Positions 42,437 to 53,900 of a DNA stretch of 64,000 bases are shown one piece after another. The position numbers were made by a program, and so were the translations under genes. Source of the stretch: Cricetomys ansorgei (lineage: Eukaryota; Chordata; Mammalia; Rodentia; Nesomyidae); the NCBI GenBank assembly GCA_026225945.1, contig JAMJFZ010000029.1, positions 1-64,000 of the forward strand, read 5' to 3'. The notes under the pieces are model-generated. The model had not been told where the DNA came from and did not search any database. It saw only the letters and a program-made list of their open reading frames with translations. How positions within the stretch are numbered: position 1 is the stretch's first letter; every line of letters begins with the position of its first letter.

Positions 42437-45400
42437 AAGTTGTATAATTTTGAAATGCAAATATAATTTTAGTGTCACTTAGTATCCTAAAATACTAAGT
42501 GTAAACTTAGGAGCAAACTGTAATCACAGTCTGGCAGAATTTTTCTGAAACTCATTAAACTAAGAACATCTCTTAATCTAGTCTACTTTTAGAATCTTTT
42601 TAGCACTTCCCAGAAACTACTTCAATTTAGAAATCATGTATTATAGACAGAAAAGCCAGTTTATTTCCTTTTCCCAAAGTACCAAAATCCTGGAAAATGT
42701 CCATAGTTTGCCTTGTGAATGCATAAGGGAAAAATAAAATAATAAAATAAAATAGAAGCTCTTAGTTTTTTATCACTGTTCTTCACTCAAAGGATTCTCT
42801 TCAACTGCAACCATGTTTCTGTGAATTGAAGATTCTTTGTAGTTGATCAGCATGTTAAATCACTATATACATGATATTTTTGTTTCATGATGTTAACAGT
42901 TTTAAAATTTGCCAACAATTTTGCCTTTCCTTATATTTGGTACAGATTGATTTTCTACCCTCACAAAAGTGGGTGCGCATGGAGATCATTTTTTTTCCTT
43001 TTTCTAAGTAAGTATTAAATCCTCAATGTTTGACATAATATTGAGATACTCTTTTCTTAACAAGAATGATTTACATATTATTACAAGTGTTTCCTCTGCC
43101 AAAGAACTATCTGACACTGGTAATAAGCAGGTGAGGAGATAGCCACTATTTGCTACCTCTCATGCAGCATGTAGAAATGTTGATTTCGTATACCAAAGGA
43201 ATCATCAAAAGAGAATCGTAATGTATAAAATAAAGACAAGACACCACCATATATAAATCCCTGTAGTGAACAATTTTATCCTAGGAATAATTCTGCCCCT
43301 TCACTATTGACTGTTATGGGACTCTAAAACTTTAAACCATTTATGGGCACAAAATTGGATCAATTGAGCTATTTGTTTATGTTTAGGAGCAAACGGTAGA
43401 TGGTGCTATGCTGGACCATTTTTCTACTGTGGATCAAATAATCTCTTAGGCCCAGCATATGTTGATCACTGCATTTCTATTGCCTACCTGTGGATTTTGA
43501 AGAGATGTTCCTTCATAGGTCCTAGACAAACATAGGAAAGCCTAGGCAATGCTTACTCCATGTGGCAAAGGAATAGAGCACATGTTTTTATCATAATTAC
43601 CCAAAATATAACAAAACATAAATATAGTCATATGTAATGCTATATTCATTAAAATTCCCTCATTTTGAGAGTTGGCAAACATTTGAAGTCTAATAAGTCT
43701 TTGAATTAATACATTATCCAGGAAAGATGATAAACAGAAACTTCTTGTATTAGTTCTGCATGGTCTGGAGGAAAGACACACTCTCTTTACTTTTACTCTC
43801 TTCAATTTATCTTGATTGGTTCCTCAGTTTGTGCATCCAATTAAGATGTTCTTTCCCTGAGATCCAACAGCATTTGTCACAGCTGCATAATTACCAACCT
43901 TCCTAATTTCCTGCAAGGTTCATGTATACTGAAAACTCTGGGGGAATGCCCATATTAGAAGCATGCTTCATTTTCTCATATTGATTTCAACACCATTATT
44001 TTGACAATTTCCTCAGTATTGATTGATCTTGCAAATTTTGAAGAGGCTTACAAATTCTAAAATGGTTTCTAGGAGTACTTTTCCAAAGAACCCTAGATTG
44101 ACAGTAATCTACTCTCATGTCGTATAACAGGCACTGAATAGGCTGTTTGAGTGTTTTGTTGTTGTTGATGATGTTTACTCCAAACAATTAGATTAATGCA
44201 AACATTTACCTGGCAGTCAACATCAAAAAATCACAACCAGAATCTCTATTATTCTTTAAAATTTGATGTTGATGTGGACTATACAAGCTCACTACTCACT
44301 ATGACAAGTTACATGTTTATTTCATAATAAATTGTTTTCATTTTTCTATAAATATACTTGAGAACACAGGATGAATCATATGATCTTTCATTTTTGGGAT
44401 TCAATAATGATACCTGTCCCTTCTATGTTACTTTTTAGTTAGTGATAGTTAGGTGGGTCTCCCATGATTTTATCCTAATGTGAATTTAATATCACATACC
44501 AATAAATAGGTGTGTGTGTCCTCATGAAATGACCACCCTAGTTTATTTCAGATTGTGAAGACTACATCTTTTTAGTTACATTTATAGATTTCTCTTTTCC
44601 CACATTCTCAGGCTACATTCAACTGCTGTTCTTTCATTTTGTACATATTTCCAACAAAGGACTGGGAAACTCTCTCACTTCTTTAGTAAACTGTTTTTCA
44701 ACTTACACATTTCTTAGTCAGAACATTCTGAAGTAAAAATTGTTTCCTAAGACTGCATAGACTTTATTGTATTTTATTAATAGCTCTGGAATTTCTCAGA
44801 ATTTTCCTTTTTCTACTCCAAATATTTGCCATCATGGTTATCTTGTATGACTTTATATTTTGTTACTGCCCTAATTCCCAGTTTTCCTAACAGAAAAACA
44901 AGTGGGGAAGAAAGCATCCCTGTACTTATATTGTTTTCTTTCTACTCCTATTCAATCAAGTTCTTCCTTAAAATGGAGACATATCATCAATGCTCATGTG
45001 CTATAAACTTAAGCTAAAATATAATATTCACTTATTTGAAAATTTTATATGAGAGTAAAACAAAAATTGTAGATAGAAAATAAACTTCAGTAGGATAGAT
45101 TAAGTGAATTATGTTTATCCCAATATTTCAAGTGGTTATTTTTTGTATGTACCCCAATTAACATTTTAAAATATAAGTCCGGAATCATAGGTGATGCCTG
45201 TACTGTCAGCCACTGTAACTTATTAACAAGGAGAAAAAAGCCCCAGTTCTTCCAGTGCAAAGAGATAAGTGGCTTATTTTATATTAAATTATGGCTCAAT
45301 AATGTACTATTTATTAAAAATTATAACATCTAATTTTAGTGGAAATGACTTTCATAATACACCTCTTTATCAATATAGTTAAAATTAGATATATATGAAT

Positions 45401-45439
45401 ATATTTTTCAATAATATGTATTTGTAACTTGCTGAGGCC
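42437..45439. other. Single-copy AT-rich sequence, nothing recognised
   Basis: Short AATAA run near 42,730. A cysteine/glycine-containing open stretch near 43,385-43,480 has no family match. No splice-bounded exons seen. Confidence 0.45.
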
Positions 45440-47160
45440 TATGAATATCCCTGATGCTAAACAGAGTCTCCTTCACAGAGTTCCAGATTCTTTATATAGG
45501 GAAATATTAGTTCATCAGCAATATTTCTCCCCTTCTTTTCTGAACTTTCACCTGTAATGAGAATGTCTGCCTGGCCTACCAGAGTTGGCGCTTGTTGGCT
45601 GGGAAAGGAATAAAGCCATTTCATCTGAAAACTTTGCAGGTTATTTTTCTTTAAGTACTGGCTTATGCAAGGGTTATCTATTGCATACAGAAGGCATATC
45701 ATAAGCATATCACAGCAGGCTAACAGTAAAATTAGCACATCTAAAATGAATCCACCCCCGGAGATCTGAATTCAGCTGAAAGGAGCTTCCAACCATTGGC
45801 GGGACTTTATCTCAAATGTTCTTTCAAATGTTCTTTGAAATTACCTTGAGGTTTTCAGGCTACAGGAGAGATGATGCTGGCTCCATCCTAGATCACACCT
45901 GCATACCAGGATAGACCCTACTGAGAAGACTGGAAATTACAGGGCACCCTCTCTATACCTAAAATGAATGCTGGCCCTTTAGAAGTTTTTGCAAGCAACA
46001 ATTAGCTCTCCTGGCTTGATTCTCCTCTGGCAGTGTAAAAAGTTTCCTATTAAAACACTCCTGCATTTTTATTTCTAAATTATGATTATGTGTATTTCTT
46101 AAAGTGTGTAAGTGTGCCATATCAAGTCCCATAGAGGAACAAACTATTTCTTTGTCTAGCATCATTTCCTTTCCACCCATACTCCCTTCCTGAGTAGAGT
46201 CCACATGACCACATCTGTAGAAAAGGCTGGTTTCCCTTTGCAAATAACTTAATAATTACTGAACATATATTAATATATGTGGACAGAACCAGACTTTTCC
46301 ACAAATGGTTTCACGAAAACTCTACACAGGAGGGAGTAGGAGTGCAAGAAAAATGAGGAAGAACAAACAGAGTAGTTCATTCTTCTATGGGACCCAAGGA
46401 AATGGCACACAGCATCATGCTTTAAAATGACACATAGAATTCTTTAGTAGTAAAATACAGTAGCATTTTTAATAGGGGAATTAACAGTATACATATTAAG
46501 AAAAAAGGAGCAAGAGAGAGACTGACAATGCACCTTGCCAGTGGAAAAAACACATCAAAAGGGGAAGGAGGGACAGACTGACAAATCTATATAATCAGGG
46601 GATAAACACACCAGAAAAGAGAGAGAGAGAACTGCTCTAGTAAAAAGCTTTGAAAAGCTAAGTGTAGTTCTTTTTGGTTTGGAGATGTTGCTCTGGCCTC
46701 CAGAGGAACCTGCTTGATTTGTAGATGTAGTCACTCCTAGAAGTCGATAATCCCCGAGAAGGAGATGGGTGTCCTTTCTCCTGTGACTTACAAACTTCAT
46801 GGTTATCTTGTTTACTATGAAAGAACACTGGACTCAAAAACCCATAATTGGTTGAATGTTAGTGTTTGCTGAATAATATCTGCATCAGCCTCAATCAGAG
46901 CAGGGTGCAATGTAGACACCAAAGAAAGTTTTTATTTTACAGTTTTTGCTCTTTAGTGAATATTTATTTTACTCTATTTATGCTCTATTTGCTTCTATCT
47001 GTTAAAGGCGTGACTCTTCTTGGGAGGACCAATACCCACACCAGGAATAGCCTTTACAATGTACTATCAGTATAAACACATAGCTCTACACATTCAAGGA
47101 CTTAGAAGCCTACAAGGTATTTTACAATGACAATTACTTTTGAGTAAAAATGGGTGTGCC
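45440..47160 (-). mobile_element. Possible old endogenous retroviral remnant (unclassified)
   Basis: Distinctly GC-richer than its surroundings. On the minus strand a CCTATATAAAG TATA-like element (45,490-45,501) follows a CCAGCCAACAAGCGCC stretch, as in an LTR promoter. Several medium frames (45,457-45,738; 45,959-46,243; 46,555-46,800) lie on the same strand but are broken. No family assigned and no LTR pair demonstrated. Confidence 0.25.
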
Positions 47161-47365
47161 CCTTCCCAGTAAACAGCAGCCAGCTCAGATATTACTAGGA
47201 CGTCTAAACATTATCATTACTGATTAAAGGCATTTTGTGGCCATTACAGCAAAGGGCAGAAAGGGGTAAAATGACTAGTGAGCCATAATTCCCTGTCCAG
47301 GGAGTCTGGAACCTTGTCAAACAGACTTCATCCATGTTACCAGGGTATTGGGACTCCCAGCAAAT

Positions 47366-47368
<3 letters not shown>

Positions 47369-47431
<63 letters not shown>

Positions 47432-47444
47432 CACATATATATCA
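47369..47444. repeat. (CA)n microsatellite
   Basis: About 30 uninterrupted CA units, then ACATATATAT. Not in the duplicated region. Confidence 0.95.
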
Positions 47445-48379
47445 GATTTCCTTTGAAAATCCATTGTTGTCTTTAGGTCTTTGATACTCCAAGCACCTTC
47501 AGACTCATTGTATATTTAGCTTCCTAACTTAATATATTCAGAACTCACTGGAATATACAACATATATTAAAGTTAATGAAAACTATTAAAATATGTTAGC
47601 ACCTCTTTCAAAGGCCATCAACTATACTACTTTTGAAAGGCATTTCAATTTATATAAGCAAATGAATTTCTTCATCAATCATTAATATTAGGTTTAGACT
47701 TTCTAACTTCATAGCAATCATTGCATTCTTTTGGCAAGTATTTCTGGCAACCAATGGAATAAAATGGCAGATATGTGTGTAAATACTATTTTTCTGGAGA
47801 AAGCACTTATCCCCTCATTAAGACATTCTTTCCAATACCTACATTTTATCCCCCAGAACCAAATGTTAGTTGATTGTGCATACAATTCAGTAGATCGTGG
47901 ATGTATTCATTCTACATATGAGGGGTTTTTTTCACTTTGTTTTAAAACATATCAAAGAATATTAAGAACTCAAAAAAACTGTTACTTCTTCCTGTCCTCT
48001 TAGCATGTGTGAGTATACTTTCCATCCACATACTGCTGATTGAACTTAGAAACCATTTGTTTTCTTTTTCTAAATTTAGAATCCACAAAATTTGGCATAA
48101 TATTAAGAACTCCTTTATAAACAAGTGTATACACAATACTAAGTACAAGTCTCTGCTCCAAATAATAATTATTTGGCAGTAATATACAGAAAATAAATGA
48201 TAATAAATGTTTGCTAGCTCCTACTCTCTGAGTAGAGAGCTGTTTTCATACATTACTATAATTATCATGAAAGAAATGTGGCCATAATGCACACCCTACT
48301 AATATCCTATATTATTCTACCAATGATAAAGTGAATATCACATAAACTTTTGTCATGATCTTCTAATGTAGGGATAGAC
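47445..48379. other. Single-copy sequence, nothing recognised
   Basis: AT-rich, between the CA repeat and the CT repeat. The 90-codon frame at 47,731-48,003 has no supporting features. Confidence 0.45.
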
Positions 48380-48435
48380 AGAAAATTTTCTTTATTGATA
48401 CTAATAATTCTGTATGTCCTGGAAAGAAAGGGCTT

Positions 48436-48454
48436 CCTCTCTCTCTCTCTCTCT

Positions 48455-48496
<42 letters not shown>

Positions 48497-48535
48497 CTCT
48501 TTCTGGTAATCTATCTCTCTGTCTCTCTGACTCTC
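48436..48535. repeat. (CT)n microsatellite
   Basis: Two pure CT runs separated by a single TACT, then CTGTCTCT variants. Occupies the module position of the TG/CT tracts at 74 and 7,205. Confidence 0.95.
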
Positions 48536-49177
48536 TGTCTTTCTTATTTATATATTGCATCTTAGATAGTTACTCAGATTGCATATTTATTAATGGATTG
48601 TTCTTTCATTGAGATCCACCAAAATCTCATTATTCATATATATCATACAGATATACATTGAACACTCCTTAGGTACAGTGCACAAATGAGATATGATTCA
48701 CCTTTAACATAATTACTTCACCCTAATATGTTATTTTATCCAAATAGATAATGAAGTATTAATCCAACTTGAAAACTTGAGTGGCTCATAAATATTGAAT
48801 TTTGATTCTTTGTATATTTTCCTAGCAACTGTAGATTGATACTAATCTCATCATATTTGCTTCTGAGTCACCTCATTTGGCTTGCATTTACTTGTGAGCC
48901 AAGAACAATAAGAGCAACCTGAACTGATCCTCCTCTGAAACACTGTGATCCTAAAGCAATGTGTACTCAGACTTTAATTATTAATTACGTTCTTCATGTC
49001 ACTTTTGGATTTACTGAATTTTTCCATCCCATGTAAAAATACTTTAAGAATAAGGAAACTATTCATGCCTTGTGATAGTTAAATTTCAACAATGGTGCCT
49101 GTGACACCAATATTGTTTTGTTGTACATGGTAGATTCATGGTCTCACATAAGGAAAACCACATGTCATCACTATTTC

Positions 49178-49372
49178 TTGTTTCTTTTCTTTTCTTTTCT
49201 TTTTTCTTTTCTTATCTTTTGTTTTCTTTTGTTTTTTCGAGACCCAGTTTCTCTGTTGTACTGCTGGCTGTCCTGGAAATCACCCTGTTGATCAGGCTGC
49301 CCTCAAACTCAAAGAGATCCAGGTGTCTGTGCCTCCTAGTGTTTTCATTAAAGTGTGCACTGCAACCACTCA
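49178..49372 (-). mobile_element. B1 SINE, reverse, with T-rich head
   Basis: Antisense B1: TTTTTCGAGACCCAGTTTCTCTG, GCTGGCTGTCCTGGAAATCACC, CTGCCCTCAAACTCAAAGAGATCC, GCCTCCTAGTG. The TTTTC-repeat tract at 49,178-49,235 is its expanded A-tail. It interrupts the module at 48,380-50,060. Confidence 0.85.
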
Positions 49373-50799
49373 TCTGAATTTTGTATTTTAAATGACTGTT
49401 TTACATGTAAATCTTCAGAGAAAGATTTGCATGAAATTTATTAGTTTGTATAAACTTAACAGTAATGCAAAAGTATATAAATAACTAAGTTCATCTTCTC
49501 CCACTGCATTCAAGACCAGACAAGTATCTGTTGCCTCTTCCCAAACTTTCATAATCAGGCTTTGAATCTCTTAAATATTTTTATTAAGTTTTTCTAAATC
49601 CATACAGAATATAGGCAGAATGTTTTCTGATTAACATGCTTCTAATGGGCAGACAATAAGGAAGTACCTATCAAAAGTACAGATTGAGATTTTTTACTTT
49701 TATATTGAAAATTAAAATAAACTACTTTCCTCGAGTATATCTTCCATGACTTCTTCTACAATTTCCCATCTTCTTTTTCCTACAAAAGCAGAGAAAATAT
49801 GAAACATATTTCATCATCTTTCTTTTTTTATTCTACCCATATCTGGCCTACTGTTTTCGTGACAGGAAGAACTATCAAATGTTCGTATGTATAAACACTT
49901 TATTATACATCAGCATGTAGTTTTTACACACTGAGTTATAGATAAAAAATTTTAAATGTAAAGATAAAACAAAGAATAATAAGGAACAGCCCATAAAATT
50001 GTTTTAAGTTCCAAGGTGTAAAACTTTTGTCATTTTCTTAATCCTCGAAATATTATTGCAAAATATTAGCCAGAAATTCTGGCTCTAAGCACCAACATCA
50101 ATTTTTCCATAAGTTTTTTAAGAGAACAGAAGCAAAATGTCATCTTCTGCAAACTGGTCATTCTAGAATGGCTTATTTTACATGAAATACTTTCTAAAGA
50201 ATTCTTTTCTAAAGTATCATAATTTCTGATTTTCATTTAAGACGGAGTTTTAGAATGTAACTTTGTAAAGTTACGCTTTAAATATATAATATACATATGC
50301 ATGTTTTAAGCAACTCTTACGTTTCATTTTCATTTACTAATAAGATAACCATTACAGATTGCATTGCTATATTTCAGGTTGTATATTTTTCTGTATATGT
50401 GGAGAGAGGTTACATAGAAATCAGACTCAAGGAAGATGGATTTTTCCACTGAGGTTTAATTGGGAGGAGTAATTTTTTTTATTTTGTAAACATACATTGC
50501 AAATATCTCTTTACTAAAGAAACATGCCATTGGAATTTATAGTATATTACCACTTGCATAATTCAAGAAGAAACATTAATTTACAATTTCTTTCATTGTC
50601 ATACAGCAAGGTGATTGTTATTAATCATGTATACAATTTCATCAATCTAGTCACATTATGTTTCACTTTTGTCAATATTCCATAAATACAGTCAAGTGAT
50701 GTCAAACACAAGCAAATACAGAGTGACAACCAGGATGTACTCAAAAGCCTCAAAATGTGAGGGTAAATAACAGCAGATTAATTTCCTGTCTAGAAAACC

Positions 50800-50806
50800 T
50801 ATAAAT
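50800..50806 (+). promoter_or_regulatory. TATA box of the lipocalin gene
   Basis: TATAAAT, 94 bases before the exon 1 ATG. Transcription would start near 50,830, leaving a 5' UTR of about 60 bases, usual for this family. No palindromic steroid-receptor element was seen in the 250 bases upstream. Confidence 0.55.
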
Positions 50807-50893
50807 TCATCACATCTGTTTTCATTCCAGCTTTTGCCAGAAACTGAACTACTCTGCTGTTCTTCATAGAAGGAAAAAAAAAGAAAGCAGAAG

Positions 50894-50959
50894 ATGAGAA
50901 GACTTTTATTAGCTTCTCTATTTTGTTTGGTTTTGGTGAAGGCTGAGACTCCTTTACAG
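50894..50959 (+). CDS. Lipocalin exon 1 (coding part): signal peptide
   Basis: Encodes 22 residues. [17 protein letters not shown] is a textbook signal peptide with V-K-A before the likely cleavage site, followed by E-T-P-L-Q. The donor is CAG|GTAACA, phase 0, the position where lipocalin exon 1 normally ends, just before the GxW motif. The ATG was chosen because it opens the signal peptide and lies about 94 bases after a TATA box. Reading past the donor meets TGA within six codons. Confidence 0.8.
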
Positions 50960-53900
50960 GTAACATGGGTAGGCTGACTTGTGTTTCTGGGGGTACTAGG
51001 TATATAATTTTAGAATATGTTTCATTTATTACCTGAGTTTCAATGTGTTTCGATGAGCATATTGTTTCATACTACTCTGTTGTCGAAACCATATGGCATT
51101 TAATCTCCTATTTTGTCTGAGTTGCATTCTTCCTGGGGTAAGAATGAATGAAAAATAAGTTTTTGCATTTTGTGTCTTCTCAATTTATTTTACTGAAAAA
51201 CACTATTAATTTTACTTTTTAAAGAATTGAAGTACATGCTTGGGTGTTATATTTCATAGTTCAAAGAGATTCAATGTAGAAACTCTAATAAGTACACGAG
51301 AAAATATGAAGTTAACATACTGCGTAATACCTATTAAATATAATATACTTCTTCATAAAGTATATTATTCATAGCAGTATGAAGAGTAACTATCAATTTT
51401 GATTCAGGATCATATATGAATTTAATGTCTTATAATTCTACTTTTATGGATAATGAATGTATATTTTGTTCCAATCACTCAGCTGTATCTCCCATAAAGA
51501 TGGTAAAATTTTTGTAAATGTGCATGTATGGAGTTTTGAGGATTTTTTGTGAATGTGGGTGTTCTTGTTCTTCAATACACATGTGGAAGTTAGAGTAAAA
51601 TATTATACTTTTGCTCTGTATAATGTCTGGCTGTGGGTTTCTGCACCCACATTCATCTGTTGTCAGAGGAAGCCTCACTGATGAAGGGTAAGAAGGATGA
51701 TAAGAGTCAGAGGGTATTGAGGACACCAGGAGTATATGGCCCACTGAATCAACTAAGCGGGGCTCATATGGGCTCAGATACTTAAGTGGCAAACACGGAG
51801 GCTGAGTAGGTCTGTACCAGGAACTCAGCCTATATGTTGTGACTGTTCACCTGTTTTTTATGAGACTCCTAGCAGTGTGAGTTGTGTCCCTGACTTTTGC
51901 CTGTTCTTGTTACTCTTTTCCTTCTATAGGTTTACTTTGTCCAGCCTCAATATGAAGGCTTTTGCCTTGTCATATTATATCTTATTTTGTTGGGTTTTGT
52001 TGTTTTTTTCTTGGTAACCTGATCTTTTCTGAAGGGAATCATAAGGGAAATGGATCTGGACAATAGAAGAGATGTGAAGGAGCTGAGAGGAAGAGATGGA
52101 GGGGAAACTGTGTTCAGGATGTGTTGTATGAGAGATGAATCTATATTAAATGGAGACATTAGGATTCATTTCACTTTTTTCTCCTAGACTGAGAAGGGAT
52201 TTCATCTCCACTCTACAAGCAAGATCCTGCTGACAACCAGTTTCTCATTATTTTCTTGACTCTATGTCCCATATCACCATATGAGCACTAGGATTAAAGA
52301 CACAATGTACCATTTCTGTCTTTTCTTGAGATATTAACATTTGAACTCAAGCTATCAGGGATATCCAGCAAAAATTTTAAGCTCTTGTCTATTTCCTCAG
52401 TCTAACAGGGATAATTTCATCTCTTTCTGGAAAGGACATTATTGGAATGGAGATCTTGAGGAAAATCAGGCACTGGCTTTGAAAACAAGTTCAATTTTCA
52501 AAAATACCTATTACTTTTTAATTTATTTTTAATACAGCTAGACAATTGCATTTTTTCTTGGCTGCAATTTGATCATTTAGGCCTCATGCTCCACTCTTTT
52601 TTTCTGCTGGAAGTCTATACAGGACTTATTTACAAAAAATAGCCTTCATTTCTTTTATGCACAACTTAAGGCCATTATCATTGATCACATAAGTTCATCA
52701 TGTTATCAAATAAAACATTAATCAATTTCAAGGAAAAACAGACAATGATTATGCTGTATCCACATCTGTTCAAATTTTTAGGTTTATATCAGTTGAAAAT
52801 GTCACAACTAATTCACTGTTACCAGCCCTGTTTTCATTCTATAAGGACTATGAGAAGTTTGCTAATAGAAACTGTATTACATGCATTGATTTGATATTTC
52901 AATTTATTTAAACAAAGTAGATACAGTGAGTACAGTAGATTTTGTAGAAAATATGGCAGGCTGATATAATTGTCATTTTGTATTAGTTTTCAGGCAAATT
53001 TAATACCATTTATTTATCATCAAATAATGTGGGACAAATAGAAGAAAATGGTCAAGCAAGGATGTTCATGCGAGAAGTTAAGATTTTTAATATGTATAGA
53101 AGAATGAACTTGACTGTCTATGTCAGGTAAGCAAAATTTATCCAGTAGAAGAAAAAGCAATTTAGGGTGAGAATTGCTATATCTGACATGAAGCAAGATT
53201 TTTATTAAATAAATCACTATTTTTCTCTTTCTTCTCAACTTATATAATTTATAAAATGTATCCAAAACCCACTTCCCATCCCTCCACACCCCCATTTTCC
53301 TCTTTCTCCCATCTCCCCTAGATTTACCCTTTTCATAATCTACAAACATCCAGGCTCCCAGGGCTTCAGAACAATCAAGGCATACCTTAGTGGGATGTAA
53401 TGAGGCTAACAATCAATCCTTAAATCAAGGGTTTTCAAGGAAGCTCAGCAGGAAAATGATCTCTAGGAAAGGTAAAATTACCAGAGACCCTCCACTCCAG
53501 CTTGTAGGTGGTTTCGAAAGATACCAGTCAAGACAGCTATGAGATGTATTTAGTAGGGACGCTAGGTTCCATGTGTCTACGGATTCAGACTCTGTGGGCC
53601 CCTACAAAGGCTAATCAGTTCACAATGTGGGACTTGTTCTACTGGTATCCTAAGCCACTCTGGTGTATGTCATCCATCCTTTCCATCTTCCATGAGATTC
53701 CCAGATCTCTGCATGATATTTTGCAGTGAGACTAGAGAAATTTGGCCCTAAGCCTTTAGATATGCTCCTCGCAGTTGCTGGACGGGGCCTTCAGGGTGAG
53801 GACTTTGTTAGGTACCTATATATAAGCAGGGCATGACATCATTAGAAATTAACTCTGTGTTTTCCAATCTTTAGTTCCTGTACTCTTCTGTAGTTGCAGG

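Larger units (their letters stand above)
48380..50060. repeat. Diverged module upstream of the lipocalin gene
   Basis: Shares the CT tract, the ATTGAATTTTG-TTCTTTGT block (about 48,795), a CATCTTCTCCCACTGC block (about 49,492) and CTTTTGTCATTTTC (about 50,023) with the modules to the left. It is interrupted by a B1 at 49,178-49,372 and ends less than 1 kb before exon 1. Confidence 0.5.

Noticed and set aside
52994..53126. Exon 2 starting at the later AG (52,992-52,993), which would put a frameshift between exons 1 and 2
   Set aside because: The AG seven bases earlier (acceptor ends 52,986) has a good T-rich tract, joins exon 1 in frame, and restores the S-G-K-F motif and the 140-nt family length, so no frameshift need be invoked.
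53020..53412. 130-codon minus-strand frame, among the longest in the window
   Set aside because: It is antisense to lipocalin exon 2 and runs into the L1 3' end; no start context or family match.
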